Positions 46,039-54,253 of a DNA stretch of 64,000 nucleotides are shown here, piece after piece. The translations under genes and the position numbers were made by a program. The DNA lies in NCBI RefSeq assembly GCF_000024085.1, contig NC_013166.1, positions 868,001 through 932,000 of the forward strand, in the 5' to 3' direction. Every line of letters begins with the position of its first letter. Positions within the stretch are counted from its first letter, which is position 1. This DNA comes from Kangiella koreensis DSM 16069 (GTDB lineage: Bacteria; Pseudomonadota; Gammaproteobacteria; Enterobacterales; Kangiellaceae). The notes under the pieces were generated by a model. That model ran no database searches. It worked only from the letters and a program-made list of their open reading frames with translations, and was not told where the DNA came from.

Positions 46039-46869
46039 GTGCTTAGAGATTTACACAATCATACTCATGCATCGGACGGTAGCCTGTCGCCACTGGAACT
46101 GGTTTCGTTGGCGGTAGAGCGTGGCGTGGACGAGCTGGCCATTACCGATCACGACTCTGTGGCTGGCGTTCTATCATTGCGCGAACAAACACATGATTTC
46201 GACATCAAGATCATTGAAGGTGTCGAGATTTCAGCAGGCTGGGGCAAGCATACCTTGCATATTGTCGGTCTAAACATTGATCCTGAGCATTCAGGCTTAT
46301 CTTCTTTTTTAAAACTCCAGCAGCAAAAACGTCACACTCGAGCGTTAGAAATGGCGCATAAGATGCAAAAAGCCGGTTTAGAAGGAGCTGTTGCTGATGT
46401 AGAACTTATGTTGCAAGAGCAAAATATGGTCTGTCGCACTCATCTGGCGCAATATTTGCTTGATAAAGGCGTGGTCAACAATTTTGCCAATGCGTTTAAA
46501 AAGTATCTGGCTAAAGGTGGCAAGGCTTTTGTCAAAGACGATTGGTTTGAGCTGGAGGACGCTACAGCGATTATTAAGCAAGCTGGTGGTGTTCCAGTCT
46601 TAGCGCATCCCACACGCTACAAGATGGGCTCTAATCAACTGCATGAGCTGATACAGGCCTTTCAGCGGATGGGCGGTGAAGCGATTGAGGTGTGTTATCC
46701 TAATATACACCCAGGCAAGAAAAACCTATTGGCAAACTGGGTGCAAAAGTATAACCTGCTTGGCTCACAGGGCTCAGATTTCCATTCTCCGGATAAACCA
46801 TGGGCCCTGCTCGGAAAGTTTCCACCTCTGCCTGATAATGTCACTCCGGTATGGACAGCCTGGCAGTAA
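46039..46869 (+). CDS. rnm: PHP-domain RNase AM (YciV/TrpH)
   Basis: 276 residues from GTG 46039 (AGGA six bases upstream). PHP metal-site motifs: RDLHNHTHASDGSLSPLELV, DELAITDHDSVAGV, IIEGVEISAGWG, VPVLAHPTRYKMG, GSQGSDFHSPDKPW. In E. coli, Rnm is a 5'-3' exoribonuclease/phosphoesterase that trims short RNAs and rRNA 5' ends. Divergent to yciB and followed after 23 bases by yciO. Confidence 0.93.
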   Translation: MLRDLHNHTHASDGSLSPLELVSLAVERGVDELAITDHDSVAGVLSLREQTHDFDIKIIEGVEISAGWGKHTLHIVGLNIDPEHSGLSSFLKLQQQKRHTRALEMAHKMQKAGLEGAVADVELMLQEQNMVCRTHLAQYLLDKGVVNNFANAFKKYLAKGGKAFVKDDWFELEDATAIIKQAGGVPVLAHPTRYKMGSNQLHELIQAFQRMGGEAIEVCYPNIHPGKKNLLANWVQKYNLLGSQGSDFHSPDKPWALLGKFPPLPDNVTPVWTAWQ

Positions 46870-46892
46870 CTCGAAAAATTAAAAGATAACTT

Positions 46893-47516
46893 ATGACTCA
46901 ACTGATTGAAATACATCCCGAAAATCCACAGCCACGATTGGTCAGCCAGATCGTTGCCATTATTCGTAATGGTGGTGTTGTCGTTTATCCAACAGACTCC
47001 GGCTATGCGCTTGGTTGTCATATTGGTGATAAAAAAGCACTGGATCGTATTCGTCAGATACGTGATCTGGAAAAGGATCATAACTTTACATTAGTCTGTC
47101 GTGATTTATCCGAACTGGCCTTTTATGCACGTGTCGATAACACCGCATTTCGCCTGATTAAAAACAACACGCCGGGCCCCTATACCTTCATCTTACGCGC
47201 AACTGCTGAAGTGCCCAATCGGCTCAAGCATCCGAAAAAGAAAACCATTGGTATTCGCGTTCCGGATAACGCAATTTCACAAGCGATTTTAGAAGCGCTT
47301 GGCGAACCGATGATGAACACCAGTTTGATCTTGCCTGGTCAAGACGAAGGCGAAGTTTTGGCACCATACGAAATTTTTGATGAACTGAATGGCCGTGTTG
47401 ATGCGGTAATTGACGGTGGCTATTGTGGCCATCAGGAAACTACCGTTGTTGACATGACTAGCGGTTATCCAGAAATTATTCGTTACGGTGCTGGTGATGC
47501 GACTGTTTTTGAGTAA
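46893..47516 (+). CDS. yciO: YciO-type threonylcarbamoyl-AMP synthase family protein
   Basis: 207 residues. SUA5/YrdC/YciO fold: VSQIVAIIRNGGVVVYPTDS, GYALGCHIGDKKALDRI, FTLVCRDLSELAFYA, PGPYTFILRATAEVPNRLKH, IGIRVPDNAISQAI and VDAVIDGGYCGHQETTVVDM. The lysine-rich KHPKKKTIGIRVP motif fits YciO rather than TsaC. Some YciO proteins show weak t6A-intermediate activity; the role here is inferred. Start ATG after AAGATAAC. Confidence 0.92.
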   Translation: MTQLIEIHPENPQPRLVSQIVAIIRNGGVVVYPTDSGYALGCHIGDKKALDRIRQIRDLEKDHNFTLVCRDLSELAFYARVDNTAFRLIKNNTPGPYTFILRATAEVPNRLKHPKKKTIGIRVPDNAISQAILEALGEPMMNTSLILPGQDEGEVLAPYEIFDELNGRVDAVIDGGYCGHQETTVVDMTSGYPEIIRYGAGDATVFE

Positions 47517-47540
47517 ATTGTTTTAGTAGGGTTTCAATAA

Positions 47541-47915
47541 CTACTTAGCACTTTCATCTGGCTGGAAAATACCAAAGGTATTATTTTCAGTATCAACAAA
47601 ATAACCTTGCCAACAGATGCCCGGAACTGCGAATTTTGGCAGCGCTACCTGACCACCTTCGGCTTTGATTACTTCCGCTACCTTATCAAAATCACTGACT
47701 TCAAAAGAGCACACGAAGGCATTGGTTCCACACTCTAGCGGAGGAAGCGGGGCGGGGCTTTGCATCAATCCTCCGCTAAGGTTGCTTCCTTCAATCCGCC
47801 AATAGTCGATAGGCAGCATATCCATTTTGGTAAATTTCCATCCTAAAGCTTTCTCATAAAAAGAAATCGCTCTGATTGGCTCGGTGGCTTGAATTTCGAA
47901 ATAGATATTACTCAT
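47541..47915 (-). CDS. VOC-family glyoxalase-like protein (last gene of detox operon)
   Basis: 124 residues. SNIYFEIQATEPIRAISFYE, ALGWKFTKMDMLPIDYWRIE, GLMQSPAPLPPLECG, and CWQGYFVDTENNTFGIFQPD are vicinal-oxygen-chelate (VOC) dimer units. The class includes glyoxalase, dioxygenase and antibiotic resistance enzymes; the metal ligands are not clear. Start is three bases after the stop of the next VOC gene, so it belongs to its operon. Confidence 0.88.
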   Translation of the reverse strand: MSNIYFEIQATEPIRAISFYEKALGWKFTKMDMLPIDYWRIEGSNLSGGLMQSPAPLPPLECGTNAFVCSFEVSDFDKVAEVIKAEGGQVALPKFAVPGICWQGYFVDTENNTFGIFQPDESAK

Positions 47916-47918
47916 GTC

Positions 47919-48395
47919 TTAGCACTTCTCGGTAAATTCATTCTTCATAAATTTATCGATCTCATCTTCGCTAACGTCCCTTATATGGTGAGCGATTGAC
48001 CAATGATGTCCGAATGGATCGATGAGCGCACCGTAGCGATCACCCCAGAAGGTATCTTCGGGCTCCATTCTAGCTTTGGCACCCGCATCAATAGCCTTTT
48101 TAAAAGCCACATCACAGTCTTCAACTTGACGATGGATGGTTACACAGCTTCCTCCTAGAGACTGAGGAGACAATGACTTACCATCTGGGTTGAACTCAGG
48201 AAAGTCATCGACCAGAAAGATAAAACCGCCATCTAGCTTCAAACATGCATGCATGACTTTTTTGCCATCTGGCGATGGAATTTTTTGTATTTCTTCTGCA
48301 TTGAATGCTTTTTTATAGAACTCAATGGCTTCATTGCAAGGGCTGCATACAAGGTGTGCGATGGGTGCTTTGGGTTGATTATTGTTGTCACTCAT
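47919..48395 (-). CDS. VOC-family protein, PhnB-like
   Basis: 158 residues. The opening PKAPIAHLVCSPCNEAIEFY, KAFNAEEIQKIPSPDGKKVM, HACLKLDGGFIFLVDDFPEF and GDRYGALIDPFGHHWSIAHH match the PhnB/3-demethylubiquinone-like VOC clade. Its bound metal and substrate are unknown. Fourth gene of the marR-led operon, 31 bases after the DUF1428 gene. Confidence 0.88.
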   Translation of the reverse strand: MSDNNNQPKAPIAHLVCSPCNEAIEFYKKAFNAEEIQKIPSPDGKKVMHACLKLDGGFIFLVDDFPEFNPDGKSLSPQSLGGSCVTIHRQVEDCDVAFKKAIDAGAKARMEPEDTFWGDRYGALIDPFGHHWSIAHHIRDVSEDEIDKFMKNEFTEKC

Positions 48396-48426
48396 AATTT
48401 ACTCCTTTAATTAAAATCAATAGACC

Positions 48427-48786
48427 CTAAAGTTCGACGATAGGTTTGAATCCGCCCCAAAACATTCTCATCCCATCAAAGGGCATATTCTCAGGCTTCA
48501 TATCGGCAAGACGTGGATCCTTCATAACTTTTTCATTGATTTCGTCACGAGCTTCGCGCGATTCATAAAGGATGTAAGAGAAAATAACGGTCTCGTTATC
48601 TTTAAGGTGGACACTTTGCGGGAAAGAAGTCACTTTGCCCGGTTGCACATCATCTGCAACAGCCTCGATGACCTTTAAGGCGCCATACTCTTTCCAGACG
48701 CTACCGGCCATTTTGGCCATTTCAATGTATTCATCAAGCTTGTCTTTTGGTACCGGTAGAACATATCCATCAATATAAAATGACAT
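48427..48786 (-). CDS. DUF1428 family protein
   Basis: 119 residues from ATG 48786 (AAGGAG upstream); the longer reading to 48927 overlaps gst and is rejected. MSFYIDGYVLPVPKDKLDEY, WKEYGALKVIEAVADDVQPG, FSYILYESREARDEINEKVM and MPFDGMRMFWGGFKPIVE match DUF1428 (YbaA-like ferredoxin fold). Function unknown. Relatives often lie beside GST and VOC genes. Confidence 0.93.
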   Translation of the reverse strand: MSFYIDGYVLPVPKDKLDEYIEMAKMAGSVWKEYGALKVIEAVADDVQPGKVTSFPQSVHLKDNETVIFSYILYESREARDEINEKVMKDPRLADMKPENMPFDGMRMFWGGFKPIVEL

Positions 48787-48796
48787 AATAAACTCC

Positions 48797-49414
48797 TTAT
48801 TTATCTCTGGTGGGGAAGGGGGAGCGCCAGGCGGGAAGTTGCATAAGGTTGTTGTGCCAGCGCTGAATTTCAGGGAAATCATCAATTGGGATCTTTGCCT
48901 GCTCGGAATAGGGCAGCATGACGGCAAGAGAAAAGTCTGCTAGTGACAGGCTGTTGCCGACGACAAAATCTTTTCCGGCAAGGTGTGTGTTTAAAAGCTC
49001 GGCATGTTGCTTAAACTGTGGCTCAGCTTCGGCTAGCGCATCAGGATTAGGCTTGCCGATATTAAATTGTGGCTTAATGATATTTTCGTAATAGTAGACG
49101 CCTGCGCCAGGTAAGAAGCAGTCAAAGTCCCAGCTTATCCATCGTAATACTTCTACCTGTCTTTCATCATTGGGCCACAAGTCTGATTTGGCCTCACGTG
49201 CCAGGTGACACATGATGGCAACCGATTCCCAAAGATAGCCGTTACCGGTATCAAGCACAGGGACTTTGCCATTGGGATTCTTTGCCAGAAACTCTGGCTG
49301 CTTATGTTCAAGTTCGCCAAGGTTAACCCGAACAAATTCAACTGGGGATTTTAAATACTGTGCAACCGCACAGGTTTTGTAGCAATTTGCAGTTTCCGCA
49401 TAATAAAGCTTCAT
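48797..49414 (-). CDS. Glutathione S-transferase family protein
   Basis: 205 residues. The N-terminal thioredoxin fold has KLYYAETANCYKTCAVAQYL, EFLAKNPNGKVPVLDTGNGY and LWESVAIMCHLA (glutathione-binding Pro and Glu-Ser); the helical C-terminal domain ends with VVGNSLSLADFSLAVMLPYS and RWHNNLMQLPAWRSPFP. Start ATG 49414 overlaps the marR stop region by two bases. Substrate unknown. Confidence 0.92.
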   Translation of the reverse strand: MKLYYAETANCYKTCAVAQYLKSPVEFVRVNLGELEHKQPEFLAKNPNGKVPVLDTGNGYLWESVAIMCHLAREAKSDLWPNDERQVEVLRWISWDFDCFLPGAGVYYYENIIKPQFNIGKPNPDALAEAEPQFKQHAELLNTHLAGKDFVVGNSLSLADFSLAVMLPYSEQAKIPIDDFPEIQRWHNNLMQLPAWRSPFPTRDK

Positions 49415-49416
49415 TG

Positions 49417-49818
49417 TTACTCCTTATCGTTGTGTTTCGTCTCCATGTCTTTCTTAAGTTGATGCTGTACTTCCTGCCAGGCTGGAAATGCTTCTTTGAG
49501 TTTTTGAGAACCTGATGCAGTCAATCTCCATGCTTTAACCCGCTTATCTTCAGTTGGTGAAGGTTCAATCCAACCGTGTTTTGCCATCACAGCTGCTCCA
49601 CGGGTCATGGTGGTTCGCTCAAGAACTAAAAAATCAGCCAGTTCTGTGGTCGATGTTGGCCCCTTTAACTTTAGGACAGCCAATACCGAAAACTGAGTGG
49701 CACGGAGACCGTGAGGTCTCAGCTTTTCTTCATAAAGCCTTGTGATGGCTCTGGCTTTACGCCGAGCCTCAAGACAGTAGCAGTCTTTTGCTTCAATAAA
49801 TTCAGGTATCATCGTCAT
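49417..49818 (-). CDS. MarR-family transcriptional regulator
   Basis: About 133 residues from ATG 49818 (49812 and 49911 are alternatives). It begins MTMIPEFIEAKDCYCLEARR, followed by AITRLYEEKLRPHGLRATQFS, and the winged helix with STTELADFLVLERTTMTRGA and IEPSPTEDKRVKAWRLTASG. The N-terminal CYC pair near residue 12 lies where some MarR proteins sense oxidants, so redox control is possible. Operator-like palindrome at 49825. First gene of marR-gst-DUF1428-VOC-VOC. Confidence 0.9.
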   Translation of the reverse strand: MTMIPEFIEAKDCYCLEARRKARAITRLYEEKLRPHGLRATQFSVLAVLKLKGPTSTTELADFLVLERTTMTRGAAVMAKHGWIEPSPTEDKRVKAWRLTASGSQKLKEAFPAWQEVQHQLKKDMETKHNDKE

Positions 49819-49824
49819 AATTAA

Positions 49825-49836
49825 GTGTATATGCAC
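49825..49836. promoter_or_regulatory. Operator-like palindrome near the marR start
   Basis: GTGTATATGCAC (GTGyATATrCAC) lies seven bases before the marR start. It matches the general shape of MarR self-operators (TTG/GTGnnATATnnCAC). No biochemical proof. Overlap with the promoter is likely. Confidence 0.45.
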
Positions 49837-49936
49837 GTATTTGCCTATGTCAAGATTTATGCCAGTTTTTGCTGAAGAGTTCACGCAAGTTTGGATGACT
49901 GCACGGGACATAGAAAGATAGCGTTTTTAAATGTTG

Positions 49937-49947
49937 TCGTTATAATG
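49937..49947 (+). promoter_or_regulatory. Candidate -10 element (TCGTTATAATG) for trpS
   Basis: Perfect TATAAT (49941-49946), 49 bases before the trpS TTG. It repeats the 11 bases seen at 1511 and 17874. No clear -35. Confidence 0.5.
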
Positions 49948-49994
49948 GGCAGTCATATTTTTTACTATTTCGACATAATTATAAGGGTATTTCT

Positions 49995-51212
49995 TTGAGT
50001 TCTATTACTGTTGGCCAGAAGCGCGTTTTATCTGGAATGCGTCCTACCGGCCCTTTGCATTTGGGACATTACCACGGGGTTTTAAAAAATTGGGCACAAA
50101 TGCAGCATGAGTATGAGTGCTTTTTTATGGTTGCCGATTGGCACGCTCTAACCACCAATTATGATGATACTGCGCGCATAGAAGAATATGTGTGGGATAC
50201 GGTGTTGGATTGGTTGGCAGCAGGCATCAGCCCCACAGCAGCGACCATTTTTGTGCAATCTAAAGTTCCGGAACATGCTGAGTTACACTTATTATTGTCA
50301 ATGGTGACGCCTTTGGGTTGGCTGGAACGTGTGCCGACCTACAAAGAGCAGCAAGAAAAGCTACAAAACAAAGACTTATCTACTTATGGCTTCCTCGGCT
50401 ATCCATTGCTTCAGGCCGCTGATATTCTGGTCTACCGCGCTGGTAATGTGCCGGTCGGTGCTGATCAGGTGCCGCATGTTGAAATGACCCGTGAAGCGGC
50501 TCGTCGCTTTAATCATTTCTATGGTAAAGAGCCTGGGTTTGAAGAAAAAGTAACTGAAGCCATCAAGAAGATGGGTAAGAAAAACGCTAAGTTATACAAT
50601 AGCTTGCGCAAAAAGTTCCAAGAAGAGGGCGAGCAGTCGGCCTTGGAAACGGCTCAGGCTTTAGTCGAATCGCAAGCTAACATCTCGATTAATGACCGAG
50701 AGCGTTTATACGGTTATTTGGATGGTGAAGGTAAGATTATTTTGCCAGAACCACAGGCGCTATTAACGCCTGTGTCCAAAATGCCAGGTCTGGATGGTCA
50801 AAAAATGTCGAAGTCTTATGGCAATGCCATTGCGATGCGCGAACCTCGCGAATCAGTGGAAAAGAAAATTAAGACTATGCCGACTGATCCAGCGCGTGTA
50901 CGTCGTACTGACCCAGGTACTCCAGAAAAATGTCCGGTATGGGAATTCCACAAGATTTACTCTTCAGACGAAGTTAAAGATTGGGTGCAAAAAGGGTGTA
51001 CAACAGCCGGAATTGGTTGTATTGATTGTAAAGGCCCAGTGATTGATTCTGTCTGTGCCGAGCAACAGATTTTTGTTGAACGCGCCAAGGAATACCAGGA
51101 AAGTCCTGAAATCGTACGTAATATTGTGTCTGAAGGTTCTGAGCGTGCGCGTGATGTGGCCCGAGAAACGATGGATGATGTGCGCCAGGCGATGGGTTTG
51201 TCCTATAAATAG
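49995..51212 (+). CDS. trpS: Tryptophanyl-tRNA synthetase
   Basis: 405 residues, longer than E. coli TrpS (334). Class I motifs: GMRPTGPLHLGHYHG (HIGH-like GPLHLGHY), YPLLQAADILVYRAGNVPVG, ADQVPHVEMTREAA, and GQKMSKSYGNA (KMSKS). Extra residues lie in the loop after EPGFEEKV and in the CIDCKGPVIDSVC region, where two cysteines sit. TTG start 49995 has AAGGG upstream; no ATG lies before the HIGH region. Followed after 31 bases by scpA. Confidence 0.95.
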   Translation: MSSITVGQKRVLSGMRPTGPLHLGHYHGVLKNWAQMQHEYECFFMVADWHALTTNYDDTARIEEYVWDTVLDWLAAGISPTAATIFVQSKVPEHAELHLLLSMVTPLGWLERVPTYKEQQEKLQNKDLSTYGFLGYPLLQAADILVYRAGNVPVGADQVPHVEMTREAARRFNHFYGKEPGFEEKVTEAIKKMGKKNAKLYNSLRKKFQEEGEQSALETAQALVESQANISINDRERLYGYLDGEGKIILPEPQALLTPVSKMPGLDGQKMSKSYGNAIAMREPRESVEKKIKTMPTDPARVRRTDPGTPEKCPVWEFHKIYSSDEVKDWVQKGCTTAGIGCIDCKGPVIDSVCAEQQIFVERAKEYQESPEIVRNIVSEGSERARDVARETMDDVRQAMGLSYK

Positions 51213-51243
51213 TCTAACTAATTTGAGTACTTGAGAAATTGAT

Positions 51244-52161
51244 ATGAGCGAACCAACCAGCGAACAGCTTTCGGATGCCAAAGAGCATTCAGCAGAAGCA
51301 GGGCATCTTCAGGAAGAAATGCCTTTTGCGCTGATTGATGGTGAGCAAATGGCGGACTTTCCCAAGGATCTTTATATTCCGCCCGATGCACTCGAAGTAT
51401 TTTTAGAAGCTTTCGAAGGCCCGCTTGATTTATTGCTTTATCTTATTAAGCGCCAGAACGTCGATATTCTTAATATTCCCATTGCTCATATTACCGAGCA
51501 GTATATGGAATATGTTGAGTTGATGAAGGTTCTGCATCTTGAGCTGGCAGCTGAATATCTGGTGATGGCTGCTATGCTGGCTGAAATCAAAAGTCGAGTT
51601 CTTTTGCCTCGCCCAAAAGATGCGGAGGAGGATGAAGACGATCCTAGAGCCGATTTAATTCGTCGTTTACAAGAGTATGAGCAGTTTAAGCAAGCCGCTG
51701 AAGATATTGACGAGTTACCACGGATGGGACGTGATAACTATGCGGTCAGTGCTAAAAAGCCAGAATTAAATATTGTCAGACCTGATCCCGATGTGGACAT
51801 GAAAGAGCTTTTATTAGCTTTGCGTGATGTTTTGCGCCGTGCTGAGATGTTTACCAGTCACCATATTCAGTTTGAAGCCCTTTCGGTCAGAGAAAAAATG
51901 GGCTTTGTACTTGAGCGCTTATCGGCGCAGAGTTTCTGTGATTTCTCTCAGCTCTTTAATGTCGAAGAAGGGCGAATGGGTGTGGTGGTGACTTTCCTGG
52001 CGATTATGGAGCTGGCGAAAGAATCTCTATTAGAAATTATTCAAACCGAAGGTTACGGCCCCATTCACGTCAGAGCCAAAATCAGCTCTGGAGTAGAAGG
52101 GGAGGATGATTCGGTATCTGTTGAGGACAAGTTGGCTGATATTGAGCCAACGGTCGATTAA
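51244..52161 (+). CDS. scpA: Segregation and condensation protein A
   Basis: 305 residues. Kleisin linking SMC with ScpB. The N-terminal core (EVFLEAFEGPLDLLLYLIKR, VDILNIPIAHITEQYMEYVE, LAAEYLVMAAMLAEIKSRVL) is preceded by a 45-residue acidic extension. The C-terminal winged helix (GRMGVVVTFLAIMELAKESL, LEIIQTEGYGPI) is complete. Starts after a weak site. Precedes scpB. Confidence 0.95.
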   Translation: MSEPTSEQLSDAKEHSAEAGHLQEEMPFALIDGEQMADFPKDLYIPPDALEVFLEAFEGPLDLLLYLIKRQNVDILNIPIAHITEQYMEYVELMKVLHLELAAEYLVMAAMLAEIKSRVLLPRPKDAEEDEDDPRADLIRRLQEYEQFKQAAEDIDELPRMGRDNYAVSAKKPELNIVRPDPDVDMKELLLALRDVLRRAEMFTSHHIQFEALSVREKMGFVLERLSAQSFCDFSQLFNVEEGRMGVVVTFLAIMELAKESLLEIIQTEGYGPIHVRAKISSGVEGEDDSVSVEDKLADIEPTVD

Positions 52162-52182
52162 TTGGATTGATTGGCAGTGAGT

Positions 52183-53121
52183 ATGAATCAAGAAAAAATC
52201 GTTCGCATTATTGAGGCTTCACTTTTAGCTGCCGGTAGTACCTTGTCAAAAGATAGGATACTGGAGCTATTTGCTGAGGATGAAAATATTAAGCCAGAGC
52301 AAATTAAAACGGCTCTGGAACAATTAAAGCAGGAAGCGGAAGGCCGTGGTATTGAGCTGGTCGAAGTAGCCAGTGGTTTCCGTTATCAGGCACGCCAGGA
52401 CTATGCTGAGTGGATTGCTCGTCTTTGGGAAGAGCGTCCAGCTCGCTATTCGCGTGCGCTCCTGGAAACCTTGTCATTGATAGCTTACCGCCAGCCTACT
52501 ACACGAAGTGATATTGAGCAGGTTCGAGGTGTCAGTGTCAGTTCATCAATTGTTAAAACCCTGCTGGAGCGTGAGTGGATTCGGGTTGTTGGGCATCGTG
52601 ATGTACCTGGAAAACCAGCGCTTTACGCTACCACTAAAGGTTTCCTGGATTACTTTAATCTGAAAAGTCTGGATGAGTTGCCTTCATTATCTGAGTTGCA
52701 AGATTTGGATAACTTGAACCCTGAGTTCAAGTTTGATGGCGATGATGAATCGGAGAAGGCATCTGAACATGCAAACGCAACAGAAGGGCTTGATGATAGC
52801 TCGTCTGAATCGGATATTGACGAACCAGATGCAAGCGCCCCAGAGAGTGCAGAGCCAGAAACTGTTGGGCATGAGACTATCGATCCAGAGACTATTGATC
52901 CTGATTCTGGCGAAGAAGGTTACGAAGGTATTGAGCAGGCTGATGAATCACTTGATTATGATAAACACCCAGAAGGGATTGAGACGCTAGAAGAGGATCA
53001 AACAGACTTTGACGGTACTGAACTGGATAGCACTGAGTTCGAAGACAATCATAATGATGACTTTGAAGATGAGAGCTCTGACACAGACTCGGAACAAAAA
53101 GCAAGTTATCCGATCCATTAA
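52183..53121 (+). CDS. scpB: Segregation and condensation protein B with long acidic tail
   Basis: About 312 residues from ATG 52183; TTG 52171 and GTG 52177 are alternatives with no better ribosome site. Two winged-helix domains (VRIIEASLLAAGSTLSKDRI, EERPARYSRALLETLSLIAY, TRSDIEQVRGVSVSSSIVKT) with GKPALYATTKGFLDYFNL. From about residue 180 there is a roughly 130-residue Asp/Glu/Ser-rich tail with near-repeats (ETIDPETIDPDSGEE), not part of typical ScpB (about 200 aa). It probably interacts electrostatically; the role is unknown. Confidence 0.92.
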   Translation: MNQEKIVRIIEASLLAAGSTLSKDRILELFAEDENIKPEQIKTALEQLKQEAEGRGIELVEVASGFRYQARQDYAEWIARLWEERPARYSRALLETLSLIAYRQPTTRSDIEQVRGVSVSSSIVKTLLEREWIRVVGHRDVPGKPALYATTKGFLDYFNLKSLDELPSLSELQDLDNLNPEFKFDGDDESEKASEHANATEGLDDSSSESDIDEPDASAPESAEPETVGHETIDPETIDPDSGEEGYEGIEQADESLDYDKHPEGIETLEEDQTDFDGTELDSTEFEDNHNDDFEDESSDTDSEQKASYPIH

Positions 53122-53123
53122 TT

Positions 53124-53153
53124 AACCTAATTGATAATTGGATCTAGGTTTTT
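53124..53153 (+). terminator. Weak hairpin with T-run after scpB
   Basis: AACCTA (53124-53129) pairs with TAGGTT (53145-53150), followed by TTT. Short stem; possible terminator of trpS-scpAB. Confidence 0.4.
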
Positions 53154-53238
53154 AATATTCCATAAAATTATAATAACCCCTGTTTTACAATCATTTTCAT
53201 GAATGTAAGTGATGTTGTGAGTTAAGTCGGGGGAAGCA

Positions 53239-53808
53239 TTGAATATTATAAACAGATTGCGCACTTTGGTTGACCATCGCCAGATTAGCGGCCTAGGTCA
53301 TAGTGACGACTCTAATAGTCAGCAAGTATTAAAGCAGAGTGCTGACGGCAGTTTAACCGTTGAGCGTCGCACCAAACGCCGTCGCAGTGCCGCTCCCGGC
53401 AGTAAAATTCTGGTCATCGATGATTCCAAAACCATTCAAGTTGCTCTTCGTAAAATGCTTTTGCAAAACCATTATGACGTTCATCCTGCATTGGATGCCG
53501 AGAAAGGTTTAGAAGCTGCCTTTCGTGAAAAGCCCGACCTTATCTTTCTTGACATCGTTCTACCCGGCATGAATGGTTTTGCAGCACTACGCCAATTGCG
53601 TAAAGATCCGCGAACTCGTGATATCCCTGTAATAATGATCAGTGGAAACGTTCAGGCCACTGAAACATATTATGCAGAGCGTATCGGAGCTGATGATTTC
53701 ATGCGGAAGCCATTTAATCGATTTGAAGTATTTAGACGAATAGACCGATTATTGGATGAAGACTGCGTGTTCAGACGCACAGGATTTAGAGCTAAAGCCG
53801 CTGTTTAA
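53239..53808 (+). CDS. CheY/PilG-like response regulator with N-terminal extension
   Basis: 189 residues from TTG 53239, with GGGGGAAG upstream. Residues about 1-50 are basic and low-complexity (TVERRTKRRRSAAPG); the receiver follows (SKILVIDDSKTIQVALRKML; phospho-Asp in LIFLDIVLPGMNGF; Thr/Ser in VIMISGN; Lys in DFMRKPFNRFEVFRRIDRLL). No output domain is present. It resembles PilG/TypA-type single receivers used in twitching motility or chemotaxis-like signalling, but neighbours give no clue. Confidence 0.8.
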   Translation: MNIINRLRTLVDHRQISGLGHSDDSNSQQVLKQSADGSLTVERRTKRRRSAAPGSKILVIDDSKTIQVALRKMLLQNHYDVHPALDAEKGLEAAFREKPDLIFLDIVLPGMNGFAALRQLRKDPRTRDIPVIMISGNVQATETYYAERIGADDFMRKPFNRFEVFRRIDRLLDEDCVFRRTGFRAKAAV

Positions 53809-53833
53809 GTTTATAATTATTTTGATTTTCAAA

Positions 53834-53863
53834 TTGTCATTCCCGCGAAGGCGGGAATCCATG
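53834..53863. repeat. REP-like palindrome, copy B
   Basis: ATTCCCGC-GAAG-GCGGGAAT (8-bp stem, 53839-53858) flanked by TTGTC and CCATG. Copies of this consensus are common intergenic elements in many proteobacteria. The flanks match copy A at 20350. Confidence 0.65.
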
Positions 53864-53884
53864 TTATTTTAACGCATTCCTAAT

Positions 53885-54016
53885 GCTCAAAGTTTCGCCA
53901 CTTGGCGAGTTACTTTTCTTGCGTGGTCAAGAAAAGTAACCAAAAGAAGACCACCCCGATATTGAGGCCACACTTCGTGTGACTTCCTGCGCCACTCCCA
54001 AAATACTTAACGCACC
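53885..54016 (-). repeat. Dispersed intergenic repeat, copy 2 (inverted)
   Basis: Read on the minus strand it gives GGTGCGTTAAGT, then CCTCAATATCGGGG, then a 13-bp perfect hairpin (GTTACTTTTCTTG / CAAGAAAAGTAAC at 53909-53921 and 53928-53940), then TGGCGAAACTTT. Block order and spacing match copy 1 at 31940. Extra small hairpins: CGCCA-CT-TGGCG (53896-53907), CACAC-TTC-GTGTG (53969-53981). The rest of the 53809-54253 gap shows no gene. Confidence 0.7.
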
Positions 54017-54253
54017 AGAATTTACATCACATCCTTGTGCTGAAAATTCTTATCAAAATCATCCACGATTTTGATTGCTATATTTTGTACGTGTCTTAGC
54101 TCAATATAAAGGGGTAATTGGTGCTAAACGTCAGGCTTCTTAAGTTTATGGTTAGGCCATAACCACCTTTTAAGAACAATTGTTTCCTGATATTCCTCGA
54201 CTGATCCCTTTCTAGACCTTAAAATGCGGCTATATTCTTGAAGTGGTAACATC

